Counted from the first letter of the stretch, positions 1 to 10,851 are shown. The stretch: 64,000 bases of DNA from Proteles cristata cristata (GCA_017311185.1 JAESUZ010003392.1:248001-312000); one strand, 5' to 3'. Numbers and translations are program-made. Notes: generated by a model from the sequence alone, not told the origin.

Positions 1-398
1 GCTCATTCCAACAAGTACCCTCCTCAATGCCCATCACCCATTTTCCCTCTCCCCCACTCTTCCCATTAACCCTCAGATTGTTCTGTGTATTTAAGAATCT
101 CTTAGGGTTTGCCTACCTCTCTGTAACTATTCTTTCTCCTTACTTCCCCTGTAGTCTCCTGTTAAGTTTTTCAAGATCCACATATGAGTAAAAACCCATG
201 ATCTTGGGCTTTCTGTGACTGACTTATTTCACTCAACACAATACCTTCCAGTTCCATCCACATTGATGCAAATGGCAGGATCTCATCCTTATTGCCAAGT
301 AGTATTCCACTGTATATATAAACCACATCTTCTTTATGCATTCATCAGTTGATGGACATTTAGGCTCTTTCCATAATTTGGCTATTTTAACAGGGTAT
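1..398 (-). mobile_element. L1 3' end fragment (5'-truncated, cut by window edge)
   Basis: Read on the minus strand, 233-398 encodes the C-terminal end of L1 ORF2 ([10 protein letters not shown] followed by a FIYTVEYYLAIR-like stretch), which matches the same part of the L1 copy at about 37,150-37,290. The plus strand toward position 1 is the L1 3'UTR (caacaagtaccctcctcaatgcccatcaccc type). Similarity to L1 stops near 398, so the copy is 5'-truncated, as is usual for L1. Its A-tail lies outside the window. It is not coding. Confidence 0.88.
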
Positions 399-430
399 TT
401 TGACCTGAAGTCACATAAATCCGTCATTCT

Positions 431-560
431 TCAGCAAATAGTTATTGAGTGCCAGTTCTGTACTGGGCATTATTTTAGATGCCCAGAATACAGCAGGGGT
501 CCAGACCTACAAAAATCCCTGCTTTTCTGGAGTTCACATTCTGTTGGAGATCCAAAGTTG
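431..560 (-). mobile_element. L2 LINE 3' fragment
   Basis: The stretch reading gttattgagtgccagttctg, then a 'gcattattttagatgcccagaatacagcaggg' type segment and 'aaaaatccctgcttttctggagttcacattctg', is the reverse complement of the mammal-wide L2 3' end. It is strongly diverged. Confidence 0.6.
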
Positions 561-794
561 GATAAAAGGAAATGTGGCATATATTAGTTTGCCAGGGCTG
601 CAAAAACAAAATACCCTTTGTTGGGTGGCTTACATGACTGAAATTTATTGTCTCACAGTCCTGGAGATTAGAAATCTGAGAGCACGGTTAGTTTTTTCTG
701 AGTGCTCTCTCTTGGCTTATAGATGGCCATGGTTTCCCCTGTGTCTTCACGTTGTCATTTCTCTGTGTCTGTGTTCAAGTTTCCTTTTCTTTAA

Positions 795-1024
795 AAATAT
801 TTTTGTTGTTTTATTGATTTATTAATTTTTAAAAATGTTTATTATCGAGAGTCAGAGCATGAGCAGGGGAGGGGCAGAGAGAGAAGGAAACATAGAATCT
901 GAAACAGGCTCCAGGCTCTGAGCTGTCAGCACAGAGCCCGACGTGGGGCTTGAACTCACAAACTGTGAGATCATGACCTGAGCCAAAGTTGGACGCTTAA
1001 CTGACTGAACCACCCAGGCACCCC
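795..1024 (-). mobile_element. Carnivore tRNA-derived SINE (CAN-SINE)
   Basis: Minus-strand copy: T-rich tail, GA-rich middle (gagcaggggaggggcagaga), 'ctgagctgtcagcacagagc', then 'gatcatgacctgagcc' and the tRNA-like head ending 'ccacccaggcacccc'. It inserted in the MLT1 LTR. Confidence 0.92.
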
Positions 1025-1220
1025 TGTTTCATTTATTTTTGAGAGAGAGAGAGAAAGAGATCTTGAGCAGGGGAGGGACAGAGAGAGAAGGAGATACAGA
1101 ATCTGAAGCAGGCTCCAGGCTTGCAGCAGAGAGCCTGATGTGGGGTTTGAACTCACGAATGGTGGGACCATGAGTTGAGCCAAAGTTGGCTGCTTAACCA
1201 GTTGAGCCACCCAAGTGCCC
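1025..1220 (-). mobile_element. CAN-SINE, second copy in tandem
   Basis: It follows the previous SINE directly in the same orientation: 'tttatttttgagagagagag', 'ctgaagcaggctccaggctt', head ending 'gagccacccaagtgccc'. It lacks the usual ctgagctgtc block, reading cttgcagcagagagcc instead, which is a small deletion. Confidence 0.9.
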
Positions 1221-1390
1221 TGTCAAATTTCCTCATCTTAAAGGGACACCAGTCGTACTGGGGTAATGCCCACCTTGTTGACTACACTTTTAACTTAATT
1301 AGCTTTCTCAAGATGGTGTGTGCAAAGGAAGTGACATTTTGAGGTACTGGGGGTTAAATTTTAGGAGGGACACAATTCAGCCTATAACAT

Positions 1391-2382
1391 GGCATAAATA
1401 AAAAAGGTCATGACAACTCATTGTATTTAAAGCATGAAGATTCAGTGTTGCTTTTCCAAACTGGGAAAGGGTTGCTTGTTCACCTGTGATGCCTATAGCC
1501 AGTGATGGCTTGTAGGGAAGACTGACTTCAGGCAGACCAGTGATCTGGGTTGTGCACTGAGTTTTCCTCAGTGAAACTACCCAGGCTACATGAGAGTTGA
1601 ACCACTGACCTGAACTAAATTAATATGATACTCTAAACAATTGAGAAAGAGGCCCAGTCCTTTTGTATATGTGTATTTTTAGCGTAGCTTGCTGGAAATG
1701 AGTGAATTTATTTTCATAAACAATGACTCAGGAAAAGACTGCAATCATTCCACGCGAAAGCTTTAAAGCTGTTTGTTTTTGCCCCTTAATCACCTCCTAT
1801 TTTCCTAATGGGATTGGAGAGTGCGTGGTTCCTGCTGTTTTATATACTTTGTTACCATGTGGCCTTTGGTTTCTCTTTTCATTTATGCTTTTGTGGTTTT
1901 ACTGAATAAACGACCTTCTGTGTCATAATGAGTTCCTGGATCTCAACATGCTGAGCATAAATCTGCCAAATCTGGAACTGCTATGGAAGATTCAAAAGAT
2001 GGCTTTTGACATAAAAAAAAAAAAAGGTGCTGAAATAGTTGGTCAGGCACATGGGAGAAGGGCACGGTCTTCTGGGGGCTTTGATGCAACAGATGTCTAG
2101 CCCAGGCAGTGGCGTGCAGGCTTGGTCCGTCTGTCAAAATGGAGAAACCACCCATCTGCCAGTCTCAGTCTGACAACAAGGACTTCTCTCGTGGGCACTC
2201 GGGGACTAATTTGTTGGTAAAGAGCTTTGCAGGCCACTGAATCCCAGGGAGAGTTGGTGGAGAAATAAGAAGGGTGCAGAGTCTATGTCCGTTTTTTTTT
2301 TTGCCAAAGCAGCCTGGTGAAAATTGAAGGATTCAGATAAATAGCAGTTGGACTAATTAGAGGCAAGAGTAGGAAGAGAAGT
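1391..2382. other. Stretch without recognised gene or repeat
   Basis: I see no reading frame above 80 codons and no clear repeat family. There is an A13 run at 2013-2025, without a recognisable processed pseudogene in front of it. Confidence 0.5.
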
Positions 2383-2492
2383 GTTTTTTTTTTTTTTTTT
2401 TTTCTAATTAGTCTCCATGCCCAACCTGAGGCTTGAACTCATGACCCTGAGATTAAGTTTCATGCTCTACTGACTGAGCCAGCCAGGAGCTC
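2383..2492 (-). mobile_element. Older carnivore SINE, short form
   Basis: A long T run is followed by 'gtctccatgcccaacctgag', 'gcttgaactcatgaccctga', then 'tgctctactgactgagccag' and 'ccaggagctct'. This is the head of an older CAN-SINE class lacking the GA-rich middle seen in the other copies. Confidence 0.72.
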
Positions 2493-2564
2493 TGGAGGAG
2501 AGGTTGTTCTTTGTAATTCCTTTGTTCTTTTTTATTGCCTTAAAAAGAAGTTTGTAGGAATGTC

Positions 2565-2660
2565 TGTGTTTATTGATTGATTCCCTTGCTCTGTATTTAT
2601 TAATTTACTGAACATTTGTTGTGTAACAGGGACTGGAGTAATATATGGTCCTTTCTTTCA
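2565..2660 (-). mobile_element. Possible L2 3' end remnant
   Basis: The run 'tttattaatttactgaacatttgttgtgtaacagggactggagtaa' resembles the reversed L2 3' end. It is short and diverged. Confidence 0.35.
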
Positions 2661-2675
2661 AAAAGGCTGTGTTAG
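2661..2675. repeat. Left target-site duplication of L1
   Basis: AAAAGGCTGTGTTAG here matches AAAAGCCTGTGTTAG at 6194-6208 at 14 of 15 positions. The pair brackets the L1 at 2676-6193. Confidence 0.85.
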
Positions 2676-3279
2676 GGAGGTGATGTCATCAAGATGGTGG
2701 AGTAAGAGACCCCATCCTCCATCCCTCCACAAAGACTGACCGTGAGGCAGCTATCCATGAACAAAAACAGCCTTGGCAGAGCCCTGGAGAACACTTTAGA
2801 AACTAGCTTCGCAACACCTGAGAACAAAACACCTGAATAACCACACAAAAAATGGCAAGGAGGAACAGCTTCATTTTGTCTGCATCCTCTCAGGATGAAT
2901 CTGTTCAGTGGCAAGACAGAATCCCCACCTAGAAAGAATTTCCCTCTGTGGAGAAGGGTGTGTGTGACCAGATTCCCCCGGCTTCTGGGGCACTGCAGGC
3001 GGGATACACTTGGGTTTCACTCCACCCAGAAACTAGCAAAGCTGAGCTGTTACATCGGCCACACAGCAGGAGAGGCCACCGTTCCCAGTAACCTGTTCTG
3101 TAGAGGATCCCAACAGCCGAAGAAACTAACAACCCCCCTCCACATGTACTGGTTTTCGCCCAACAGGTATTTGTGTTTGTGCCTGAGTCCCTCCCTGCTC
3201 TCCACCTCTCCCCCATGCCCCCACCCCCTGGAGACTGGGATCTGCACCAGTGGCCAGACCCAGCACCTGTGTTGCACAA

Positions 3280-4005
3280 GTGCAAGGTGACAGCCTAGAC
3301 CCCCATGGCTGACCTCAGTGCTATGTGTGTACTTGTTGGGCACCTGCATGTCACAGGCTGGACTCCTGTCAACTGCTTTCACTGTTGTGTGTGAACGGAT
3401 GATGAGGCCATGCAGCCGTGGAAGTGCATGCTGACAGCTGAGGCCCCTACGGCTTGCTGAGGGCCCAGCCCCAGCCCAGTATGCTGTCACTTGCCTGCAT
3501 TATATGGCTCACCTGTAGTTAGCCCCTTCAACTGTGCACCTGCGTGGCTCCTGTCCAACTCCCATTACTGGTCTCTACTGCTGTGTGTCTCCGGTGGGAC
3601 CCGACAGCCACAGGAGTGCATGCTGACAGCCAGGGCCCCCACAGCTGCTTGTCAGCCTGAAACCGGCCCTGGCTCCTGTCACTGGCCTACACTACTGGGT
3701 TCACCTGTGGCTATGCTCCTTCAGCCGTGCACCTGTACTCTGTTGTACTGACTCTTATCACCAGCCTTGCTTGCTGTGTGCATGCTTGTGGTGAGACCCT
3801 ATAGCCACAGGAGTACATGCTGACAGCTAGGGCCCCTGCAGCTGCTGGTGTACCCACAGTTGACCCCAGTTCTTGTGGCCAGACATGGCCCTTACCATTA
3901 TGTGTGTCTCTGACCCACGCCATTGTGCAGGCACCTGCAGCTGGCTTCTGTAGCTGAGCGTGTATACACCGCCACACACACACAGCCACTACAACTGCCA
4001 GCCCT
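3280..4005 (+). repeat. Tandem ~194-bp units in L1 5'UTR
   Basis: The anchor gtgcatgctgacag (with variants) begins at 3280 (gtgcaaggtgacag), 3424, 3616 and 3812, so spacings are 144, 192 and 196 bp. Units 2 and 3 align along their length: both carry a 'tcacctgtgg/tcacctgtag' block, then 'gtgcacctg', then 'gctgtgtg' and 'agccacaggag'. The first unit is shorter and the last decays after about 4,000. This looks like a monomer-type L1 promoter array, by analogy with tandem-monomer L1 5'UTRs known in rodents. Confidence 0.75.
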
Positions 4006-5005
4006 GGTCCCTGGTCGCTGGACCTAGAGGCATTGATGAGGACCCCAGTAGTCTTTGTAGCCACTGTGGACCCCCACAGCATGTGCCAGACACCATACAG
4101 TTATTGTTGTGGACTCCAGTGGCCTGAACTGACAAAACCTCACACCCCTCTAGACCCAGAGATGCCACATGTTCCCTCCCATCAGTAGTTTTAGGATGTC
4201 AAGCCAACATACAATCAGTATAGGATTTTAGGATATAAAATCAGTAGGATATAAAATCAATATATAAAAATCAGTAGCGTTTCTATACACTGACAATGAA
4301 CTGTCTGTAAAAGAAAAAATCCCAGTTATAATAGATCAAAAACAATACAATACGTAGGAATAAACTGACCAGAGAGTTGAAAGATCCCTGAGAACTATGA
4401 CATTGATGAAAGAAATTGAAGAAAAAAACAAAGGGAAAGTTATTCCGTGTTTGTCATTTGAAAGAGTTAATGTTCAAATGTCCATACTACCTGAAACCAT
4501 CTATAGAGTCAGTGAAATCTGTATGAAATTTCCAGTGGCGTTTTCCTATAAATAGAAAAACAATCCTAAAATTTGTATGGAACCACCAAAGACTCCAAAT
4601 AGCCAAAGCAATCTTGAGAAAACAAAGCAGGAGGTATCACACTTCATGATATCAATCTATATTACAAAGCTGTAGGAATCAAAAAAGGAAGGCACTGACA
4701 TAAAAAGACACAAAGTCTGAAGAAAAGAATCAAGAATCTAGAAATTAACCCACACATATATGGTCATCTAACCTATGACAAGAAGGAGCCAAGAATACTC
4801 CGTGGAGAAATGGTAATCTTTTCAATGAATGATGTTGGTAAAACTGAATATTTATAGGCAAAAGGATGAAATTGGACCCCTATCTCATGTCACTCATAAA
4901 AATTAACTCTAAATGGATTAAGACTTAATTGTAATATTTGAAACTGTGTAAGTGCTAGAAGAAAATATAGGGAAAAATCTCCTTAACATTGATCGTGACA
5001 ATGAT

Positions 5006-5041
5006 TGTGTGTGTGTGTGCGCGCGTGCGCACGCGTGCGCA
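5006..5041. repeat. Alternating purine-pyrimidine tract, Z-DNA prone
   Basis: 36 bp of uninterrupted alternation: TG repeats turning into CG-rich steps. It includes a 14-bp perfect palindrome CGCGTGCGCACGCG at 5022-5035. It lies inside the L1 ORF2 remnant. Confidence 0.9.
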
Positions 5042-6193
5042 GGACCCCAAAGCACAAATGACCAAAGCAAAAATCAGTGAAGAGACTATATCAAGCTAAA
5101 AAGCTTTTACAGAGCATAAGAAACAGTCCACAAAATTAAAGTGGCCATCAATTTGTGGGAGAAGATATTTTCAAACCATGTACCTGATAAGGGGTTAATA
5201 TTGTAAATATATAAAGGCCTCGTGCAACTCAAAAGCAAAAAAACGAAAGATGCTCAACATTGCTAATCATCAGGGAAATGGAAACCACAACCACAATGAG
5301 ATACCACCTCATACCTGTTAGAATGGCTACTCTAACAGATAAATTCTGTTGAGAATGTTGACAAAAGGGAACCCTTGCACACTGTTGGTGGGAATGCAAA
5401 GTGGCACAGCCACTATGGAAAACAGTATAGAGGTTCCTCAAAAAATTAAAAATAGAAATACCACCTGATTTGGTAATCCCAATTCTGGGTGTATATCCAA
5501 AGGAGACGAAACTACCCTCTTGAAGAGATATCTTCTTTCCCATGTTAATGTTCATTGCATCATTATTCACAATAGCCAAATGTGGGAACGACATAATTGT
5601 CCATTGACAGGTGAATGGATAAAGAAAACACGATCTAACTACATATATATATCCACTGTGATACACACACATAGACACACAATGGAATATTATTGAGTCA
5701 TAAAAGAGAAGGAAATGCCTATCATTTGTGATAACAATAATGGACCATGAGGATATTATGCAAAATAACATAAGTCAGACAGGAAAAAACAAATACTTTA
5801 TTATTCCACATAGATGTGAAATCTAAAAATGTTGAACTCATAGAAGTGGAAAAGATTGATGATTATCAGGGACTAGAGGATGGAGGTAACTGGGAGATGT
5901 TGGTCAAAAGGTGCAAACTAAGATGAATGCGTTTTAGGATCTAGTGGAGAGTAGGTGACTATAGTTAACACATACTGTATTGTGTGCCTGAAAGTTGCTA
6001 TGAGAGTAAAACTTAGATTTTGTCAAAAATAGTAATTATGTGATGAGAAGGATGTATTGACTCACCTTATTGTGGTAAACATTCTTCAATATAGGATATC
6101 AGTCATGCTGTACATCTTAAACAACACAATGTTACACATCAGTTATATCTCGATACAGCTAGAAAACATTTTTTTAAATTATACAACAAAACC

Positions 6194-6208
6194 AAAAGCC
6201 TGTGTTAG
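6194..6208. repeat. Right target-site duplication of L1
   Basis: AAAAGCCTGTGTTAG, paired with 2661-2675 with one mismatch. Confidence 0.85.
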
Positions 6209-6771
6209 TCTATGATAAAGAAATAGACCCCAAAGCAGGATTAAATTTGCAAGGATTTTATTAGAGGAAATACCTCACTTTCTAAGGTACCACTCTGAAC
6301 CCTTTTTTTTTTTTTACTTCTCTCTGTTTTTCATTAAAAAATCCCCACCCCCCCATTAGTCATGAAGTCCTATCATTCTGTGTCTGCCCAATCTCTCATA
6401 GCCATTCCCTTGAATTCCCCAAGTTCAAGTCTCTTCTCTCTTGCCTGGTGGTTACTGTAGCTTCATCACTGGTTTCCCTACCTCTGATACCTTGCTTCTG
6501 TAGCTTGGCCTTCACAGCCAGGCTTATCCTCAGATACAGGTAGGATCATGCGTCTGCCCTCTTAGAATCTTGCCAGGGCCATTGCCTGTAGTTTGGATTC
6601 CTCTGCTTGTGGATTCCATCACTGCCCCAGCTGGCTCTGTCCCTTCTTCCATCATACCTGCCCAGGCTCTGTCTTGTCAGCTGGAGTGTGTGTCATATTC
6701 CCATCTCTTTCCTTCTCTCTTCCTTGGCCCATGTGGTTTCTCTTGTTTGTAAATTTCTCCCATGTGTTCTG

Positions 6772-6773
<2 letters not shown>

Positions 6774-6809
<36 letters not shown>
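6774..6809. repeat. (AT)18 microsatellite
   Basis: Pure AT dinucleotide run, continued on the right by a TATACACACACATGTATA segment that forms an imperfect inverted repeat with the TATACATATATGTGTATA segment after it. Confidence 0.97.
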
Positions 6810-6813
<4 letters not shown>

Positions 6814-6856
6814 ACACACACATGTATATTTATACATATATGTGTATATACTCAAA

Positions 6857-7064
6857 ATTTTTTTTCAAGTTTATTTTTAAGAAACAGAGAAAGACAGAGC
6901 ATGAGTAGTGAGGGGTAGAGAGAGAGGGAGACAGAGAACTGGAAGGAGGCTCCAGGCTCTGAGCTGTCAGCACAGACCCTGATGTGGGACTCAAAATCAC
7001 AAGCTTTGAGATCATGACCTGAGCCAAAGTTGGAGGCTTAATTGACTGAGTCACCCAGGTGCCC
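6857..7064 (-). mobile_element. CAN-SINE
   Basis: Minus copy with tail 'tttttttcaagtttattttt', 'ggaggctccaggctctgagc', and head ending 'gtcacccaggtgccc'. Flanks tgtgtatat (left, 6841) and tgtgtatat (right, 7065) are a likely target-site duplication. Confidence 0.92.
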
Positions 7065-7335
7065 TGTGTATATTTATTCTTTAAGCCTCAGTTCAAGGCC
7101 CACCATCTTTGTGAAATCTTTGATAACTTAGAATTAATTCTTCTTTACTGTAACTTATAGCTCTTCTTTACATTCCTGTGCCGTTGGTGCTGACATTTCC
7201 CCTCTCTCTCTAGACTATAAGCTGCTGTGTCCAGCAGGTGCCATATCTTGTTTGTCTCTGTATGCAGACTGGTGACTAGTGGGTATTTGCATGTGATTCT
7301 GCTTAGGTGTTTTAGGTGTTCAATAAGGATTTACT

Positions 7336-7799
7336 GTGTGAACAAGTATCATCAGCCTATTGGATTTCTTCCCCAGGAGGTTCCACCATCAACTTTAAGC
7401 TGAACCTGTCTGAAAATGGAGATCATGGTTCTGCCCACCCCGAAGCTGGCTCTGCTCCCCAACTCCTAGTCCTACCAGTTGCTATGGAGTATCTGAGGCC
7501 CAAAGGCTTAGCCATTCTTGATTTGTTTCTCTTTTCTCCTATCATACCTGTTGGTCTCTAAGCCTTGCAGATTTTAGCCCAAATATGATAAACATCTGCC
7601 CTTTTATGTCTGATAATTTGGTTCCTTATCAGTTCCTGTTCAGTTTATCTTGGTAGAATTTTATCTAGTCTCTGGGGTTCTAGCTTCAGAGAAGTGGCTT
7701 AGAGTGGGGGTGTACTGAGCCAGCCATAGAACAGAGAGCATAGACACAGCCTGTGAAGGCCATGAAACATGTCTACATTTCAGTGAGCATGGTTAGGCC
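7336..7799. other. No gene recognised
   Basis: An 81-codon frame at 7316-7561 runs from the L2 end into unique sequence; nothing in its translation suggests a family. No other structure seen. Confidence 0.45.
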
Positions 7800-7945
7800 T
7801 TCACTGTCAAAAAGTAGCTTTTGTTTATTTTTTTGTCTTTTCCCAAAGTAACACATGTTCAGTATAGAAATATCAGCAGGAGAAAAGGAAAAAAATAAAA
7901 ATGATATGCAACCCCACCACTCATGCATTTTGATGTATCTCTCAT
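7800..7945 (-). mobile_element. Old L1 3'-end fragment
   Basis: The pattern 'acatgttcagtatagaaata', an A-rich middle, and 'gatatgcaaccccaccactc' resembles the 3' part of ancient L1 (L1M/HAL1 class) seen again at 54,450-54,760. Diverged. Confidence 0.42.
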
Positions 7946-8009
7946 ATGTATGTTTTTTTTTTTTCAGTTTGCACATGTGTTGTATGTGGGTGCCTGTTTG
8001 TGTCCAGGT

Positions 8010-8350
8010 TCTGAAGTTTAGGGTTGCATTTAGCTTTAAGTGACAGAAAACCCAACCACAATGTCTTAAATGAATGGATGCTTATTTGTCTCACCTAGCA
8101 TGAGATCTGCAGAGGGGATAACTGGCAGGTTTGCTGGCTCATGATGTCAGTGCTGGAATCTCTACAGGTCCCTTCCCTTGGCGGCTTGCTTAAGACCTAA
8201 TGGTGGTTAAACAGCTGCAGTTCTAAGCCACTTACGATGGGGAAAGGGTGGAAGGGGAAAGGTAGCACCTGCGGATATTTGGCTGAGTTTCAGTGGCCAG
8301 GACTGTGTCACAAGGCCACCCCTAGCTGCAAGAGAGACTGTGAAGATGAG
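8010..8350. mobile_element. Diverged interspersed repeat, family unresolved
   Basis: The run 'agctttaagtgacagaaaac', 'ccaaccacaatgtcttaaat', 'tggccaggactgtgtcacaa' and 'agctgcaagagagactgtga' matches a common mammalian interspersed repeat I recognise by sound, but I cannot name the family with confidence. Confidence 0.4.
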
Positions 8351-9689
8351 CATTTAGTTTTCATGCCCTTACTGAACAGGAGGCAAATGTAAGAGGCCTG
8401 AAAGTGGTGTTGAGTGGATTGAACTTCAGTATCTATCGTAGAGATGATAATGCATTCGGTATAGTTGTCTATAGTGAGGATAGCTTTCTTAGGATAATCT
8501 CTATAGAACTTATGGCTCAAAAGCTGTACAATCTTAAAAAAAAGCTTTAAAGAATTACTTCTCAACTATGTTGATAGTAACAGTGATTCCTGGCTTTTAT
8601 TATGTATCAAACATAATAAAATGACTTTGGGATATAATCAATTGTAGCTTCGTTTTGTCTCATGTTACCCCTTTAAATTTTGTTGGGTCCGGTTGGAGAA
8701 TGAACTTCCCTGCGTATGATGAAAATTTGGGCAGGTCCATAGCTTTTCTGCTCTCTTGGGCAGCAGACAATCCAGTGGTTATATGTTAGTTGCAAACACA
8801 TTTCAGAAGTTAGGATATCTAGACCCCCAAATTAATCAAATCTCTGAACTTAATTATGAGATTGTGTGCTTCCTACAGCTGGACCCTCACTGCGGCTGAC
8901 CTCTTGCCAGAGCAGAGGCATGGCTTTCATCTTTGTCTGCTCTTCTGTCTGTACCCTGTGACTGCTGTTACCTCTGGAGCTCCAGGACAGATGGGAGGCG
9001 GAGAAGGAGGGACAGGAGAGCTGTTCCTTGAACTGCCATGTGCTTCACTCCCAGGCCTGGCGGATATTCTTAGCTGACTCCTCATCGCTGCTCTGGTGGG
9101 CTCTTTGGCAATGCCTCTGTCTAGTAGCGCCCCCTGCAGCTCTTTGATACAGACTGTGTACACTTCCTGCCGTCCTATGCTGCTCCCATTCTGGTTCTCT
9201 GTTGTTTCTCTGCACAGTCTTGCCCTAGGGAGCCTCACACCCTCCCAGGCATCCTTTGGGGCGGGCTTTAAGATGGACCCAGGCTGGCTTTCCTGTGTGG
9301 TCCACATCCCATTGCTGTAAACCTTAGGGGTGAAGGCCAGTGCCAGCTATATGCTGTCTCCTGCCTCCCAGTGCTGCCGGTGTTGTCTGCAGTGCAGTGT
9401 CCCCTCAGTGCTGGGATAGACTGCACAGTCCTTCAATGGCCCAGGGAAGGCCCCCTTCTCAGAACTGAGTTGACAGACAGCACATTCTGCCCCCTACACA
9501 TGGCAGTGTAGATGGGACTCACAGTGTCTTCACAGTTCTGTTAAAAAAAAAACTTGCTTCACAGATTCCCCCTTCCTCTCCTCTCTCAATATTTTATATT
9601 CCCAAAGCATATAAAGGCTTCTGGGTGGGGAGCTCAAGAGTCATGAAACTGTTCCTAGCCACTTCCTATAAATTCTGCATTGGAGCTTT
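8351..9689. other. Low-repeat stretch with GC-richer core
   Basis: 8,860-9,510 is GC-richer than its surroundings and has overlapping open frames on both strands (126 codons minus at 8927-9307, 74 codons plus at 9096-9320). Open frames on both strands at once suggest composition rather than coding. No splice-bounded exon or known domain is visible. Confidence 0.4.
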
Positions 9690-10318
9690 GTCTTGGTCTG
9701 TTCAGGCTGCTCTCACAGAATACCAAAGATTGGATGGTGTACGAACAACACAAATTTATATCTCACAGTTATAAAAGATGGGAAGTCCTATGATCGAGGA
9801 GCCAGCAGATTTAGTGTCTGGTGAGGGCCTGCTCTCTGATTTATCTTTCTGGCTGTCTTCTTTCTGTGTCCTCAGTGGTGGAAGGGACATGAGAGTTTTC
9901 TGGGGTCTCTCTTCCTAAAAATTTTTTTAAAATGTTTACTTTTGAGAGAGAGGGAGAGAGAGAGAGAGTGAGAGAGAAGGGGAGGGGCAGAGAGAGAGGG
10001 AGGGAGGGATGGCGGGGCAGGGAGAGAAGGAGGCACAGAATCTGGAGCAGGCTCCAGGCTCTGAGCTGTCAGCACAGAGCCTGACACGGGGTCTGAACTT
10101 GTGAATCATGAGATCATGACCTGAGTCAAAATCAGACACTTAACGAGGTGAGCCACCCAGGTGCCCCTGCAGGGTCTCTTTTATAAGGGAACCAATCTCT
10201 TGTGTTGGGGCTCTGGTTTCATGACCTAATCATCTTCCAAAGTCTCCCTGCCCCTTCCAAACACCATAGCATTGTAGGATGTTTGCATTGTATTTCAGAA
10301 ACATTCAGTCTATAGCAG
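9690..10318 (-). mobile_element. MST-like MaLR LTR, split by a SINE
   Basis: The plus strand starts 'gtcttggtctgttcaggctg' and contains 'atttatatctcacagttata', 'gtctggtgagggcctgctct' and 'catgacctaatcatcttcca', ending 'acattcagtctatagcag'. This is a reversed MST/THE1-class LTR. A SINE interrupts it at 9917-10167. Confidence 0.75.
9917..10167 (-). mobile_element. CAN-SINE with expanded GA tract
   Basis: Minus copy whose polypurine middle (gagagagagggagagagagag and onwards) is longer than in its neighbours. Head ends 'gagccacccaggtgcccc'. Flanks ggggtctct (left) and agggtctct (right) suggest a target-site duplication. Confidence 0.93.
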
Positions 10319-10851
10319 GGCGCTTCTACACTCAGTTTGTTGTCTGAATACTTACTTTGTTATCTGATATCTGTGGTATCAGAATCTCAGAACAGACGGG
10401 AAGAATTCCAGGCAAACACCTTCTTTCAGATGAACTCAGGGCTGTACAGCGGGTGAAGCTCTCATCAAGGCTTCTCTAAAATTGGGATAAAGAAGATTCT
10501 TGCTCTCTCTAGAACTGAAAAAATAAGAGCCAGCAGTTTTCTTGGTTGTAGTGAGTATGTATAATGGTTTACATTATCCAAATGGCTGGGATAGTTTAAA
10601 ATTGACTTGTATTGGAGGTTAAGCAAGTCCTTGCTAAGGAGTATAATGCTGTGACCTGTCACTGTCTATTTAAACTTCGTAGGGAGTGCCTTATGAAAGA
10701 GGCAGCTGGAATTGTTGTGTTCTTCCAGAGAATAGAGTGTGTAGCTTCTCATACTTAAGGCTGTCCACAATGTAAATGCAGTGGCTGCCCGTGGTGGCTG
10801 AGTGCTGAAGGGTGTGCTGTAGCAGGTCTGTGCATCATACAGAGTGATCTC
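10319..10851. other. No gene or clear repeat
   Basis: Unremarkable sequence between the MaLR LTR and the next SINE. The longest frame is 65 codons on the minus strand. Confidence 0.5.

Larger units (their letters stand above)
561..1390 (-). mobile_element. MLT1-type MaLR LTR, split by two SINEs
   Basis: The plus strand opens with 'tattagtttgccagggctgc' and 'gactgaaatttattgtctcacagtcctggag', then resumes after the SINEs with 'aaatttcctcatcttaaagggacaccagt' and ends 'gggacacaattcagcctataac'. This is the reverse complement of an MLT1 long terminal repeat (ERVL-MaLR). Two SINEs sit at 795-1220. The LTR target sequence is present on both sides of the SINE block (about 775-794 and 1222-1240, diverged), as expected of a target-site duplication. 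Family knowledge is from memory; the subfamily is not determined. Confidence 0.75.
2676..6193 (+). mobile_element. Old L1 with large internal deletion, TSD-bounded
   Basis: The 5' end reads 'tgatgtcatcaagatggtgg', which has the CAAGATGG core usual at L1 5' ends. A 5'UTR-like region extends to about 4,170. From about 4,190 the sequence is the 3' part of L1 ORF2 in plus orientation ('cactgacaatgaactgtctg', 'accaccaaagactccaaata', 'agccaaagcaatcttgagaa'), continuing to an A-rich end at about 6,190. ORF1, the endonuclease and most of the reverse transcriptase are absent. Stops and frameshifts make it non-coding. The flanking 15-bp duplication shows that 5' and 3' parts belong to one insertion. 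Confidence 0.88.
6415..7335 (+). mobile_element. L2 LINE 3' half, interrupted
   Basis: The plus strand follows the L2 3' region: 'ggcttatcctcagatac', 'cttgccagggccattgcctg', then after the TA repeat and SINE 'tttaagcctcagttcaaggc', 'ctctagactataagctgctg' and 'ggtgttcaataaggat'. The L2 is broken by the TA microsatellite and by the SINE at 6857-7064. Old and non-coding. Confidence 0.68.

Noticed and set aside
2895..3751. Several frames of 86-146 codons on both strands
   Set aside because: They lie in the GC-richer L1 5'UTR monomer region and reflect low stop frequency there.
5229..5771. 180-codon minus-strand frame
   Set aside because: It is antisense to the plus-strand L1 ORF2 remnant, whose sequence order is clear; the frame is a shadow.
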